The position numbers were made by a program, and so were the translations under genes. Source: Hyaloperonospora brassicae (lineage: Eukaryota; Oomycota; Peronosporomycetes; Peronosporales; Peronosporaceae). Taken from it: a stretch of 64,000 bases of DNA. The notes under the pieces were generated by a model. It saw only the letters and a list, made by a program, of their open reading frames with translations. It did not search any database and was not told the DNA's origin. The stretch covers positions 186,001-250,000 of the forward strand of contig CANTFL010001180.1 of the NCBI GenBank assembly GCA_947650285.1, written 5' to 3'. This document shows, in pieces, positions 10,958-22,204 of the stretch (positions within the stretch are counted from its first letter, which is position 1; each line of letters begins with the position of its first letter).

Positions 10958-12918
10958 TCACCGCCCAGCACACAAAGGACAAACGTACTTGTCGTCCGTG
11001 TTCGCCATAGCTGCAATCAGTTCCCTGTACCAAAGCAGCGACAAACGTGAGTTCCTGGTCAAACGATAAAATAACACCACAACACCACCACGTACTGTGT
11101 CAGAGTCGGATCACAGGCACCGTGCACCCAGAGCTCGCACGAGTCGCAGCAGACAAATGTGTTCGGATCGTCGTCCTCGTATACTTCGTTGCAGACGGGG
11201 CAGTACTGGCCCAGAGCGCGTAGCTCACGCTCGTGCGCCGACTCTTTTTTCGTGCGCAATCGTTTCTTCACAGAAGCGGCCGGGGATACAGCACCGACAC
11301 TAGGCACCGGCGTCGTTGCACGTGCAGGTGTCTGTTTTAAGCGTGAGGCCCTGGACAAAGACGTGCTGCGCTTTTTAGGCGCAGACACGGGAGATTCAGC
11401 CAATACACCCGGCTCGGTTCGTTGGGCGCTCTTGCGCTTTCGGGACGATGACCTTGCAGTAGCAGCAGATACCGCTTCGTCTTTAGGATCGTCGAGAACA
11501 TCGTCTGGCACTTCTGACTCTGCTTCAGCCGCCACAGGATCCGCAGGTCGGTTTTTCGAGCTCGCTCGGTCCGTCTCGAGCGCTGAAACCGGTGGATTGG
11601 CGTATACCTCCGGGCTTCGATCTGCGTACACATGGCCATTCATCTGCGCAGGAGATGGCACCGGGGTCAAGCCATCGCTTTCCAGGTCGTCTAGCTCATC
11701 GACCTTGCGACGATGCTTCTTCTTCTTCTTCTTGTCCTTGTGACTATGCTTCCGGTCCTTCTTCTTGTCCTTCCATGGCTCCGTTGCAACATCGACTTCC
11801 TCCTTCGCGACCGCAAAGCTCTGTGCATCAGAAGCTGCACCAGCTTCAGGTACACGCTCATCCACTGTTTCATCATCAAGCACCAGTTGCACGCCCACAC
11901 CGTCCTGCTTCTTGTGTTTCTTCTCCTGCAACTGCTGCTGCTGCTGCTGCTTCTTCAGCGACTGCGTCTGTTGCTTCAGCCGCCTCTTCTCCTGCAGCGC
12001 AGCTGCCGCTGCTTGCTCCTGCTTCCGGCGCTCGTCCCTCGTCCTGTCGGTCCGTTTCTTCGCAAACAGATCCGCTCGTTCGAGCTTGAGGTAGCACGCG
12101 AGGCACAGCGCCACGCTTTCGGCCCCCTTTTGCGGCTGCGTGCCGTCGTCTCCCGCTATTCCACTCGTCAGCTGCCCCCCGCGCTGCCCCCCATTGATCG
12201 GCGTCAATGCCACTGCACCCGTCCCCACTGCATCGGCACCGGCATCGTCACTGTCCATCTCGTGCAACGGCACTGTCCGCCACAACGGCGTCGACTGCGT
12301 CCGACACGCGCGACACACTTTGGCCACGCGCGGAACGGGCTCCAGCACCGCACCCATCGGCAGCGCTTTGCGCTTTCCCCCTCTCCCCCGCGCGGGTTTC
12401 GCCACAGGTTTGCCAGCAAACTCCCGGGGCGGCCACGGCCGCTCGCGCACAAACGTGTCGCTCTCCGCCGGCGTCTCGAGCACTGCCCCTCCCACTGCGG
12501 CCACTGCCCCTCCCACTGCAGCAGCAGCAGCTGTCTCGAGAAGCCCTTTGCTGTCCGTCTTGCGGCGCTTGCGGTGCTCCCCATCGTGCGCTCGAGCGGC
12601 GTCGCGTCGCCACGTGCCGCACGGCAGCGGCTGCAGCGCCACCTGATCGGGCGTCGCGTTCGTCCACTGGGCGTTGCGCTGGGCAAAGCAGCGCCGCCGC
12701 AGCAGTTCGAGCTCTGTGTCCACGCGCAGCGTCAGTTCCGTCACGAATGGCGCTGGGCGGCCGTAGCGCGCGCGCAGCTGCGCGCGCACGTCGGCGCGCG
12801 TGGCGACAGCGCCAAACTGCGCGACCGGCGGCGAGTGGACGTGTGGGGGCGCGTCGTGGCGGCGGAGCAGCGGCGGGGGACGCGGAGGCACTTGTGAAGG
12901 CGACTCGGGCGCAGTCAT
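10958..12918 (-). CDS. GATA-type and PHD-finger chromatin/transcription protein
   Basis: Two exons, 11096-12918 and 10958-11024, join in phase (the intron's GTACGT donor follows 11096) to give 629 residues. The start at 12918 (MTAPESPSQVPP) was preferred to an upstream in-frame ATG at 13134, which lies in low-complexity leader sequence. A GATA-like zinc finger sits in the middle: CRACRTQSTPLWR, then a roughly 55-residue insert, then CLACYLKLERADLF. A Gln/Lys-rich coiled coil and long Lys-rich nuclear-type stretches follow. The C-terminus is a complete PHD finger (YCPVCNEVYEDDDPNTFVCC through HGAC to YVCPLCAGR) with all eight zinc ligands, the last pair supplied by exon 2. PHD fingers usually read histone H3 tails. 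The insert inside the GATA-like finger is unusual and DNA binding is uncertain. Confidence 0.85.
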
Positions 12919-14325
12919 TGGGGGCGGAACGAGACGGGGGCGGACACGGGGACGGGTGGGGGATATCACGTTTGAGAGGGGATGCGGGTGGGATGACAGT
13001 AGAGGAGGAGGAGGGGTGGGGGGATGACTAACGAGAGGGAGGTCCCGCCCTGGCTCGAGGGAGTCGACCTGGCGTGGTCGATGTTGGTCGTGGCAAATTA
13101 GAGTGGGTGGGGTGGGGTGTTGTTGTGCCGACACCGGGTGGTCGTTGTCGTGTTTGGGCCCGCGTTTTGCAGGATTGGACGGATTACGTTGGGCTATGTT
13201 GTGGGCAGGCGGTACTTAATCGAGTCGAGCGTCATCCTATCACCGATTGTAAGCACACTGTCTAATTGCATCGAGGGGAGGGGGGGGGTCTGTATATACA
13301 CTCCATATCGGGCGGCTGCTCTCTTTCGTGGGCGACATACGTATACGCTGGTTTGCCAAACATGTTACGTCATCCGTCCGCTATTGCAATCTCAAGATTA
13401 CTCCCAAGTTGAGCATCTCAACGCTTCGCGGTTCGGTCTACCGCTAACACTACGAACTCGGTCCAGACCGCACATCCAAAGGCAACTTTGTTACTTCACG
13501 ACGGCGACCTACAGCCACTGGAACAATACATGCGGTATGCAGCGACCGAACCGGTCGCCTGATGCGGACATGATTCGCGCCAGACCGTTTCTCGCGATAC
13601 AAGCGACTGATGCCTATCCACCGTTCCTGTCGATGTTTTGCGTAATTTTTTCGCGGACCCTCTGCGGATGGTATGGTACGTGTTCCGTGACACGTTACGC
13701 AAACGGAGTTCGACGGGTATCGACTGCTATGAACGAAACGGATGAGTAAGAGCGATACTGCGCAATACCAGTCGATTGTTTATCGAGAAGTGAACATTCG
13801 CGACAAATGTCAGTTGCCAGTTGTGCGAATTGTTTCTCGAACAAGATGAAGAGCTGGCAATGATTCAGTCAGATGCGGCATGAGGAGACGATCAGAGATT
13901 TTCAGATGCAGCACGAGGAGACGATCAGAGATTGTCTGTATGCAGACACGAGTTGGCTCTGTCATGACTCAGTTCTTACAAAAGTACGAAGCCGGAAGAG
14001 GCAAAGGCGCGGGCTTTGAACAGCAACTTCATCTAACTGTGCTCGCAAGTAACGGGCCGCAATTTGAGCTGCCATGCAATGCTATTTCAATCCACGAATC
14101 TGACACAAGTTGGCGCAATGGAGAGTACCGTCGTGGCAAGGCAGACGTAACTGAACGACTCGGTTGTGACATTGGTGGCAGCAAATGGCTCGTGCAGTAT
14201 ATTGCGTTACAAGTCAAGCGAACACATGTCCTTCGTCATCTTTACTGAGCCAAGACTAGTTGGCCTGCACAATGAGCAAAGTGAGCACAACACGACAACC
14301 CTCTTCCATCCTACACGTGCAAGAC
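12919..14325. other. Intergenic spacer
   Basis: This 1.4-kb stretch is upstream of the PHD-finger gene and downstream of the karyopherin gene. It begins with GC-rich, G-run-containing leader DNA (to about 13300). It contains a short imperfect direct duplication near 13,880-13,940 (GAGGAGACGATCAGAGATT twice, about 34 bp apart). Open frames up to 210 codons occur, but none is recognisable. Confidence 0.5.
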
Positions 14326-17300
14326 TTATGAGCTGGAGGTCACTTGCACGCATTGAGCTAATTGAGAAAAATACTGCCGGAAGCGATGCCGCTGACAACG
14401 CATTCGCAGTTCACTAGGCATCTGTTGGCACACTTCTGCAGCAAAGAAAGAGCTGAGAGCACCTTCACTCATTACAGTGGAGACGGCAGAGAGAAAGCCC
14501 TCTGGAAACAACGCAACCAAAAGCAATCAGGTCACTCCGCTCAGGCAAACGCAATGCATGGTACTCACCTCGGATTTGCATCGGTATCTGTGGCGCATGC
14601 AAACACTGAAACAGGAAATCCCAGAGACTCCGGGTGCGATGACGCTCTCTCTTGGGTTCCAAGAAACTCAGGATAACCCCGACGACTTCCGGGGCAAAAG
14701 TGCTTATCCGTTCGACGATTTGCTCGGGTTGACAACGCATCACATCCAGTAGAAAAGCACACGCAGCATCATAGATTTCTTGCATCTTCGCAATCGAAAT
14801 CACGTGCGCCAAACGTTCGTCAGTTAAACGGACGCCCCCTCCAGTCAGCAGCGACAAGGCCCTTACCTGATGATCCACTTTTACAAGCCTCGTTGCCAGA
14901 TCCAGACAGATCCAATACAAAGTAGGTTCCCCGTTTGGACGCTTTTGCAGCAGAACTTGCGGAAAAGAATTCAAGACCTCCCGCGTCAAGTTCAGGAACT
15001 GCTCAACCTCTGGAATCAGCTTGTCTGTGTCACGATTGTGGAAAAGTGAGCTATCGACCGAGAGTGTACCGCAACTCGTTTTGACATCGTGAAGCTTGAC
15101 CCGAAACTCAGCAAGGAGTCGCTGCAATAGCAAACGGAACAAGTTAGTAGTGCAGACCCGGAAACGATCCCGCTTTTCCGAACCTCAAATGCGTGCTCAA
15201 GTAACGCTTGGAAGCCTGGGTTGCCTCGTCGGCGCGAGATCAGTCGAGAACAGCACGTGAGAACGTCGGGAGCCAATTCCTTCTCATACCACCAAACACA
15301 CATGTCCAGCATTTGTGCTTCAATCGCAGGAGGTGATGTCGTTTGTAGACGAGGAATAACGCTGAGGAAAAACTGAACGCCCGCGCGCCGGCAGGCGCTA
15401 TTCGCGCTGTGCTGCACTAGAGAAGGACTCACGAGAGGCCACAGCTGGTCTGCCAATACGGACCCATGCTGCTGGTCTTGAACACCCGCGAGAGCTCGAC
15501 CCAACATGTAAACGCTACTGGAAACCTCATCCGGATTTGCGCTTTGCACACCAACGGCAAAGTCGGCCAAAACTGATGAACATAGAGCACCAAGGTCTAC
15601 ACGTCCACGGCATCAAACAGAGTGAGAAAGTTTGCATACATGTATCCACTTTTTCGCGCGCACCTGTGTCGGTTAAGCCATATGCAACACGGAACGTCGC
15701 TTCAAGCAGATCGCCCTCGCTTTTTTGAGACGTTTTGAGCTGATGCGCGGTGCGAAATCGAAGCAGCGCTCGCAGTAACGGCGTTCTGTCCTCGATAGTT
15801 GTGCACTCGCTGCTCAGCAAGAAGTGAGAGTTGTCCAGGACGCAAACCTTTTGCCACTACTTACGTCATCGAGAAGCTGCTATGCAGCAGCGACTGGGCC
15901 GCTACTGGGATAGCAGGAGCACACTGAAGTCCTTCACACATGATCATTGAAGCACGAAGGTATGCACTAGGTGGCAATACCAGTGAGGCACTCAGTGAGC
16001 CAAAATACCTATCCAAAACGAGCGCTTAGTCGGACAGGCACGTCTCAAGCTGTCAATCGGCGATCCATACCTTGCAACACCGTTGACCACTAAAGGGTGC
16101 ATGGGCAGATTGGCAGCGCAATCGAGCACCCCCAACAGAAGACCGAGTCCGCCTGATGCAACAGCTTCGAACGAGCTGGGGTCGTCTCCAGATATCGAGT
16201 CCGACGATCCAGTATCAAATAACTCAACCGTGGACGAAAGCAAATAGAAAAGCGCATCAATCGCTGCGACGTCCGTGCAGTCCACAAGCATCTGGCATAC
16301 GCCCTTCACACACGATGAATAGTCCCCAGCAGACTCCCCAGAGCGTCCTGGCCATTTGGAGAAAAGACTGAGCAATGTGTCTGCGATTTCCCTGAGCCCA
16401 CATACACATTTTGTGAGACCACAATCGATACTTGCACATACGTACGTCTCCACCATTCACACAATCTTACCTGCGCAAGTTCACAATCGCATCAATTTCT
16501 GGGTCATCGCTCACAATTTCCTGTTTGTCAATAAACCACTGAGGGTACTTGCACTGCCTAATAAGCGCGTGAACCAAACGTGAAAGCACGCTGACCGCAT
16601 GCGTTTTTCCCGCGTCATCTAGAAGTTGCCACGACATCTCATTTCGTGACGCATTTGGCTCGAGGAAGAAGAACCAGATCTCCAACGTAGGCTGCGCGAC
16701 GGCAATGTCTTCGTGCGATGAGCACGCTAGAAGCAGTTCCAAAAAGCTGATGCAAAAGCTTTGCCGCTCCGGTGCAGGACTCCTAATCAACACTGGAGTG
16801 TCTGCCACCCGATGTGAAAACAGCACAGTCGCATGGTGCATAGCTAGACAGCAAGCGATGCGTGACAAACCCCTGCAAGCGCTCATCTGTTGCTCTTTCG
16901 TCGTGATGTTACCCGTCGGAAACCGTGTTTCCAATTGAAGTATCGGCAACGCTTCAACCAAACGGCGGCCGGCGTACAACACTGTCTCAGCCATACTTTC
17001 GGCCCCAGCGTCAGATACGTTGCACAGAAAAGAATCCGCAATAACTCCTGCTGCTAGCTACGTATGAAAATGTCAGTACTTGCTCTTCGTCGCAAAGGTA
17101 GATAACTCACTTGTGCCTGACCCTCGTTGTCGCCGATGACGACATTGAACAGTTCGCCAAGTAGTCCACTGCGCAGCCAGGGATATATGCGTCAGTTTGG
17201 TACAATCACGTTGACTGAATCCCGCCTGCAATTGATTGACTGTAGACCGCACCATACCGAGAGAATAGGTGTGCTGCGGTGAGACCAAACGTTTCGTGCG

Positions 17301-18204
17301 TCGGTATGCAGCCCACGATCCAGCTTTCCAAGCAGCAAAGAGCGCTGCTCCTTTCATGTGGTCTAGAGTATTGCAATCGCCATGAAATACCACCACACCA
17401 CCAACAAGGTCGTCCAACATACAGCCATAGCCTACACGTTGGCCAGGATCATCTGCATTGCTGTCATGACATCCCCTGCTTCAGCTTGGAAAACCGTCAG
17501 GACGTCCTGCAGCTTTGCTGTCGTCCACGTTGTCTCTGATGCCAAGATTTGGATCGGGATAGCTCCTAGAACATTAGCCAACTGCAGCATACTCGTCATC
17601 TACGACAGTGACAGGCTTAGTGCAATCTCAGACGGTACAAGATGTACCACAATCGCTGCTTTATGAGGTCTGTGGGCGGCAAAACCCGCGTCCACGAGCT
17701 TCTGCACTTCACTTTTCCACTCTGTCCAACTCTTGCCTGACTTGACCACAATAGCTGCTAACGTGACGCAGGCAATGCGGCAAGTCACTGCTGAGAGACC
17801 GTGTTCTGCCACGCACGTGATCGCCAGCAGTCGCAGTAAGGTCTGTCTCAAGTGTGACACGTCCACAGCAACAACAGGTCGTCACTTTATCTCGATTTCC
17901 TATCCGTACGCCATCTTCAACGACCGACCTGCCGCACGAGTCGCTGCTGCTGCGCGCCAAGGCGCTCCCACTCGTGCTGTGTCTTGAGCCGCAGGATCTG
18001 CATGGCCACGAGCTGCGGGGCGTCCAATTCGCGGTGCGCGATCGGGTCGCTCGCAGGCAGCTGGTCCAGCAGCTGCAGCGCTGCTTGCCACGCTTCCTCA
18101 CGGCCCTGGAACTGCATGAGCCACGCGTTGGCTGCGCGCTGGGCTTCACTGCCAGATGCGCCCTCGAACAGCTGCCGGGCGCACGCTGCCAGTTGCTCTG
18201 CCAT
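14326..18204 (-). CDS. Importin-13/transportin-3 type karyopherin-beta
   Basis: This is a large HEAT-repeat nuclear transport receptor. The start at 18204 (MAEQLAACARQLFEG) is followed by AANAWLMQFQGREEAWQAAL, the usual N-terminal importin repeat. Downstream exons encode HLRQTLLRLLAITCVAEHGL and the ACVTLAAIVVKSGKSWTEW helix, then exon blocks near 16994-16467 with LEIWFFFLE and HALIRQCKYP. DDPEIDAIVNLRR is the position of the acidic Ran-pathway loop in this family. Further blocks lie at 16456-15992, 15820-15527, 15570-15143 and 15142-14548. A last exon, in phase, runs from about 14511 to the stop at 14326 and ends QVTSSS. About ten exons are implied. The SR-protein importer (TNPO3) versus importin-13 assignment is not possible by eye. 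Confidence 0.82.
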
Positions 18205-19652
18205 CGGTTTGACGTGCAAAGGTCCGCTCGGAGCGCGACAGAAGTGGTAGGACTTGGAATCGCTCACTGCGTGGAATCGGAGTCCCCTTGAAAGTCGATC
18301 GAATCAGATTGCAACGGGGGGTGTCACTCGGACACGTGCCACATAATTGTCCTGAAGTACACCACTGACGAATACGACCTGCGACACAAACCAAACAAGG
18401 TATAGAAAAGTGAACGACGTCTGGAAGTTTGTCGTTAGATCGAGTTGGATGGCTTTTTCTCTGAAAAAAAACCGCAGAGGGAGAGAGGAGCGAGTGCAAC
18501 TGAATGTGTCGGTCCATCATACCTCGCGAGTAACGGCAACAGATCATAGAGGTCTGTTTACATGTAGAAGATGGTATCGTCGGCGAGTCATGAGAAATGT
18601 CGACAGTGTCGCGCCGCAGTTGAGATACGCGACTATAGGTACTGCTGTTGTTGAAAAAAAGGTTGATGAGGAACCAAAGAGCTGATGCGGTGTACTATCG
18701 AAGCGCAGGTGTGATCGACGTGACGGTCGGGTTATGTATTCGACTGGTCGGACAGAGCGATCGAATTTTTCTCGTCGACGGGTGAGTTGCGCTTGGCTCA
18801 AAGTCGACAGGGGACTGGGTGACGTCTCTGCGATGGCAGCTGGAATGCATTCCGAAATCGGTACATAAGTGCTACACTGCATCAACGTGTGTCGCTTACT
18901 GCATCTCTAGCTGCACGCGCCCGTTGCAATAGCTCGCTGAAGCGGTTCAAAGTTTCATTCGTGCAGCCGAGACGTCTGGGTGAGGTTTGCAAGTTTTGAA
19001 ACAATCGCATCTTCTCTGCAGCTCTACGTCCTTCGTGTCATTTGTGTGTCAGAGTTTTGTAGCAAATCAAGGCGATGCTCCTGGAACGCAAGCTGTCAGT
19101 TCGTGTAAAGCATTGTTGCCACGTGAAGCGAGCAGTATCGCCCTCCTGAGCACTGTCACGAACGTCAAGCTCTACGTGCCACACATCCTATCCCCTAGTC
19201 TTCAGCTATAATCCACCTGCAAGCAACACCACGTGGCTAAAGCACGCTTTTTCTCACGTCCCACTGTCGTCCACGGCGACGGATGGAGTTTGCGCGCTCT
19301 TTGAAAAAAGACAATGTCCTGCGCATGAAGTCTTGTTCTTGCTCGATGTGCTCCGTGCAAGTGGCAAGCAGGGTAGACTTGATGCTCTTACGCGACAAAA
19401 AGCGAACTGCGAGGATGGCGATACATAGCAAGTTGACCAGCAGGCAAGTTTGACCTGCTTGCTGGTGCTTATCAAACGCGACCCGGTGCGGCTTTGCGTT
19501 TTGACTATGGGTTTGACATGCCCATCCAGAAGTGGCAAGATCAACCGAAAGGACGTTTGTACAAGCTCAGCTAATGCCGGTGTACGCATTGTGCTTTGTT
19601 ACTACTATTCAACCGTAAATGTATAAAATAAAAGGCTGCGTACGAATGGTGA
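18205..19652. other. Intergenic stretch, no firm gene
   Basis: This is the karyopherin promoter side and the 3' flank of the effector remnant. A plus-strand frame around 19200-19430 reads as plausible protein (ALFEKRQCPAHEVLFLLD) before a stop, but no splice-consistent extension or family was found. It could be a decayed gene fragment. Confidence 0.4.
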
Positions 19653-20483
19653 TTAGTGCTTAACCCGAGTGCTGCGTTTTCTACCTTTTTTCCGCAACGC
19701 CGCCACTCGTAACAGATGTACAAGCTCTTCCCGTCCAGGCTCCTTTCGAAGGTCGTGCAACAAATACTTCAGCTCTTTTTTGTGTCGTCTCCTCAGCACG
19801 CGAACCACCTTAGCGTCACCAAATTTGATCTGGTCAACTTTGATCGTATCACCATTGCAGAGATCGACGTATCTCAGCCACTGCTTAAAATCGTTGCAGA
19901 AATAGCCCCGCGCTAACTCCGTTCTTCCCTTCACTGGACCAAGAGGTTCCTCCGATGCGAACGGCATGATGTGATACACGTCTTCAGGGCTCAAATGTGA
20001 CGCCACGCACAAATTGAAAGCTATCTTCTCTGTTTCTTTTGAAGATACACTCAGCAACTGTTGCTGTATCCTATCGGCGCGAAACATCCAGTCGGTATGG
20101 TAGGATCGAAACGAATGGAAAACGATCGCCGCTGCATCTATAATCCCTGTCTGCTTCATCAGCAACTCAGCAATGGCTCTGTCCTTCACTCGCTCAGCCA
20201 TAGCCTCGTCTTCCAAAAACCCAACAACCATAGCCTCGCCTGGAATCCCAGGCACGGAATAGACATCCAGCAACAGACTTACAGTGTGGTCCTTCCGTAG
20301 CCTACCCACTTCCTCAACCTTCTGCTGTGCAGCCACAGCGGTGTCCCTCAGATCCGTAACTATATTTTTATCAGTTCTTTAGGCAGCAGACCATTCATAT
20401 CGTTGCTGTTGGAGAAAATGATATAGCTGTCCATGTACTTGTCCGTATAAAGCACCCACTCCGTATTCACTTCATACATAATG
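19653..20483 (-). pseudogene. Secreted LWY-type effector remnant, 3' half (downstream of element E1)
   Basis: This half of the host gene was cut by retrotransposon E1. A 227-codon frame (19653-20336) ends in a Lys/Arg-rich tail. Just upstream, 20343-20478 reads in another frame (WVLYTDKYMDSYIIFSN, LPKELIK) and is separated from it by a stop and a frameshift. Motifs such as SPEDVYHIMPF, NDFKQWLRYVDLCN and WL/YV spacing resemble the LWY modules of Peronosporales host-translocated effectors (family knowledge). Several frame breaks plus the insertion indicate a dead gene. The five bases TAATG at 20479-20483 are the target-site duplication. The effector assignment rests on motif resemblance and on the signal peptide and EER of the other half. 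Confidence 0.6.
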
Positions 20484-20925
20484 TGTAATGGGGTAGCCCG
20501 TTACATGAGATTGTCATTAAAACAATCTGACAATAAAGAATATTACGTTGAATATTCTTTTAATAATATCACAAGACATGGTGATATTGTTGGGATGACC
20601 GAAGGGTCTACTCATTGGTTGATATCGTGATGATATCAACCCACCAATCGCTGCTAGACGCGCGCAATGGGTGGTGAGTAGACGTCATCATACATATAGT
20701 TATTTTAGTATAATTAAGTCAGGACAACAGAGATTCAAGGAGTTATAGGACTTAATTATATCAATACAGTTTTACTTTTACCAAGAGACTAGTCTGACTA
20801 CTCAGTCTCCTTTCCTTCCTCTGTGTTTCCTTAAAACACCTAGCAGGGCACTGTCGACCACTGTCGTCAGTGGAAGTATACACCGTACTGGTCAACCAGT
20901 ACGTAGTCAACAGTGCCCCGTTACA
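20484..20925 (+). repeat. 5' LTR of E1
   Basis: The LTR has 10-bp terminal inverted repeats and a chain of hairpin-forming inverted repeats, for example GGTTGATATC/GATATCAACC at 20617-20641. It is identical to 27803-28244 except at three positions. Confidence 0.97.
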
Positions 20926-20927
20926 CC

Positions 20928-20943
20928 TGGTAGCACTTTGTAG
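20928..20943 (+). other. Primer-binding site of E1
   Basis: Two bases after the LTR, TGGTAGCACTTTGTAG begins with the TGG expected for pairing with a tRNA 3' CCA end. Element E3 has the same first nine bases at its own PBS. The first eight also match the initiator tRNA-Met end (TGGTAGCA), but the next bases do not, so the primer tRNA is unassigned. Confidence 0.6.
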
Positions 20944-20975
20944 TCCGTCCAAGGACCACAATCCCATCGCCCAAC

Positions 20976-22076
20976 ATGAACATGTTGGACGATGTAGACG
21001 GCGACAGCTTTCACGGAACCCGTGAAAGCTACTCCCATTTGAGCGACATCGAATGGAGTGCGATCGAACGAATGAGTTCGACCGTTGGCGAGGAAGCCAT
21101 CTGGACCATACTATCCTCAAGGGATAGGGACCAGCAACATGTCGTCATTAGCAAGTTCTTGCAACGAGAACTTGATGAGCCGCGAGCGCAGGTGACCTTG
21201 TTACAACAACAAGATCGCCAGCGGACCGAAGCACTGAGACAACAACAGTCTCAGTCCGCAGAGCCGACGCGTGAGCGTCGACGGGAGTCTCTAAAACTAG
21301 AGGTCTACAAGTATCGGGGAGTCGAGGAAGACTCCCTTTTGAGGTGGTTCGTCGAGCTGGACGATGCCATTGATGCTCGTCGCATCGATGATGAGCGAAT
21401 GCAAGTCTCATTCGCTCAGTCTAACCTAGCAGGAGAAGCCAGAGCTTGGGCCCTGAACCTCAAGTTGCACGACCCACATGTGTTTGGGTCGTTGAGGATC
21501 TTCAAGACCCTGCTCAGTGAAACGTTTGAACCGCCCAGAGCAGAGTTCAGGACTCTTTCGGAGCTCCTGCAAATAAAGCAGGGTAAGCGTAAGGTTCACG
21601 CTTACGCCCAACATATACGCTACCTTGCAAGCTGCATGGTAGTGAACCCTGTGAGTGAGTTTGTGTTGATCACAATCTTTATATAAGGGCTTTCAGACGG
21701 TCCCGTTAGGGACCACCTGTTCCGCGGAGAGATAAAGACGCTCTCCGAAGTAATCTTTGCAGCGGAACAAGAAGATTATAGCGTGAGACAGTCTCACTCT
21801 ACGTTGACCCCGCATCGTCCACAGAGACGATTAGCAGTCAGAGGTCCAGAGCCAATGGACCTCTGTAATATCGAGGGCGAGAAACCTCGCCCTGCGAATG
21901 ACAAGCGAATGGTGAGATGCCATCGCTGTCATAAACTGGGACACTACGCATATGAATGCAGTATCCCCCGCTCAGGACCTCGCGGTGCTGAGCGCTGTGT
22001 TCACCCACCAGCAAGAAGAACTGGAGGGCGAGGGTCCGTTGCTGTTGCGAAGTCGCAACATCAAGGTGGACCATAA
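20976..22076 (+). pseudogene. E1 gag (capsid and zinc knuckle), interrupted
   Basis: The frame starts MNMLDDVDGDSFHG and contains the retrotransposon capsid region (DSLLRWFVELDDAIDAR, FAQSNLAGEARAWAL, ELLQIKQGKRKVHAYAQHIR). A TAA at 21684-21686 interrupts it where family members continue with GLSDG. The same frame then carries on to a CCHC zinc knuckle, CHRCHKLGHYAYEC (about 21919-21960), which binds the RNA genome. Apart from the stop, the gag is intact, suggesting recent inactivation or readthrough. Confidence 0.88.
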
Positions 22077-22204
22077 AAAAACGGTCGGGATCAGCAGGGG
22101 AGGAGCGCCCCACTGATCCAGCAACATCGAGAGAATTTGCAAATCTCCTGAAGAAGGTTGCTTCCGACACACAATTTCTGTGTGTATCTGCACCTGGTGA
22201 TGAG

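Noticed and set aside
11713..12897. Plus-strand 394-codon frame opposite the GATA/PHD gene
   Set aside because: It is antisense to a gene with recognisable zinc-finger motifs; its Leu/Arg/Pro-rich texture reflects the complementary codons.
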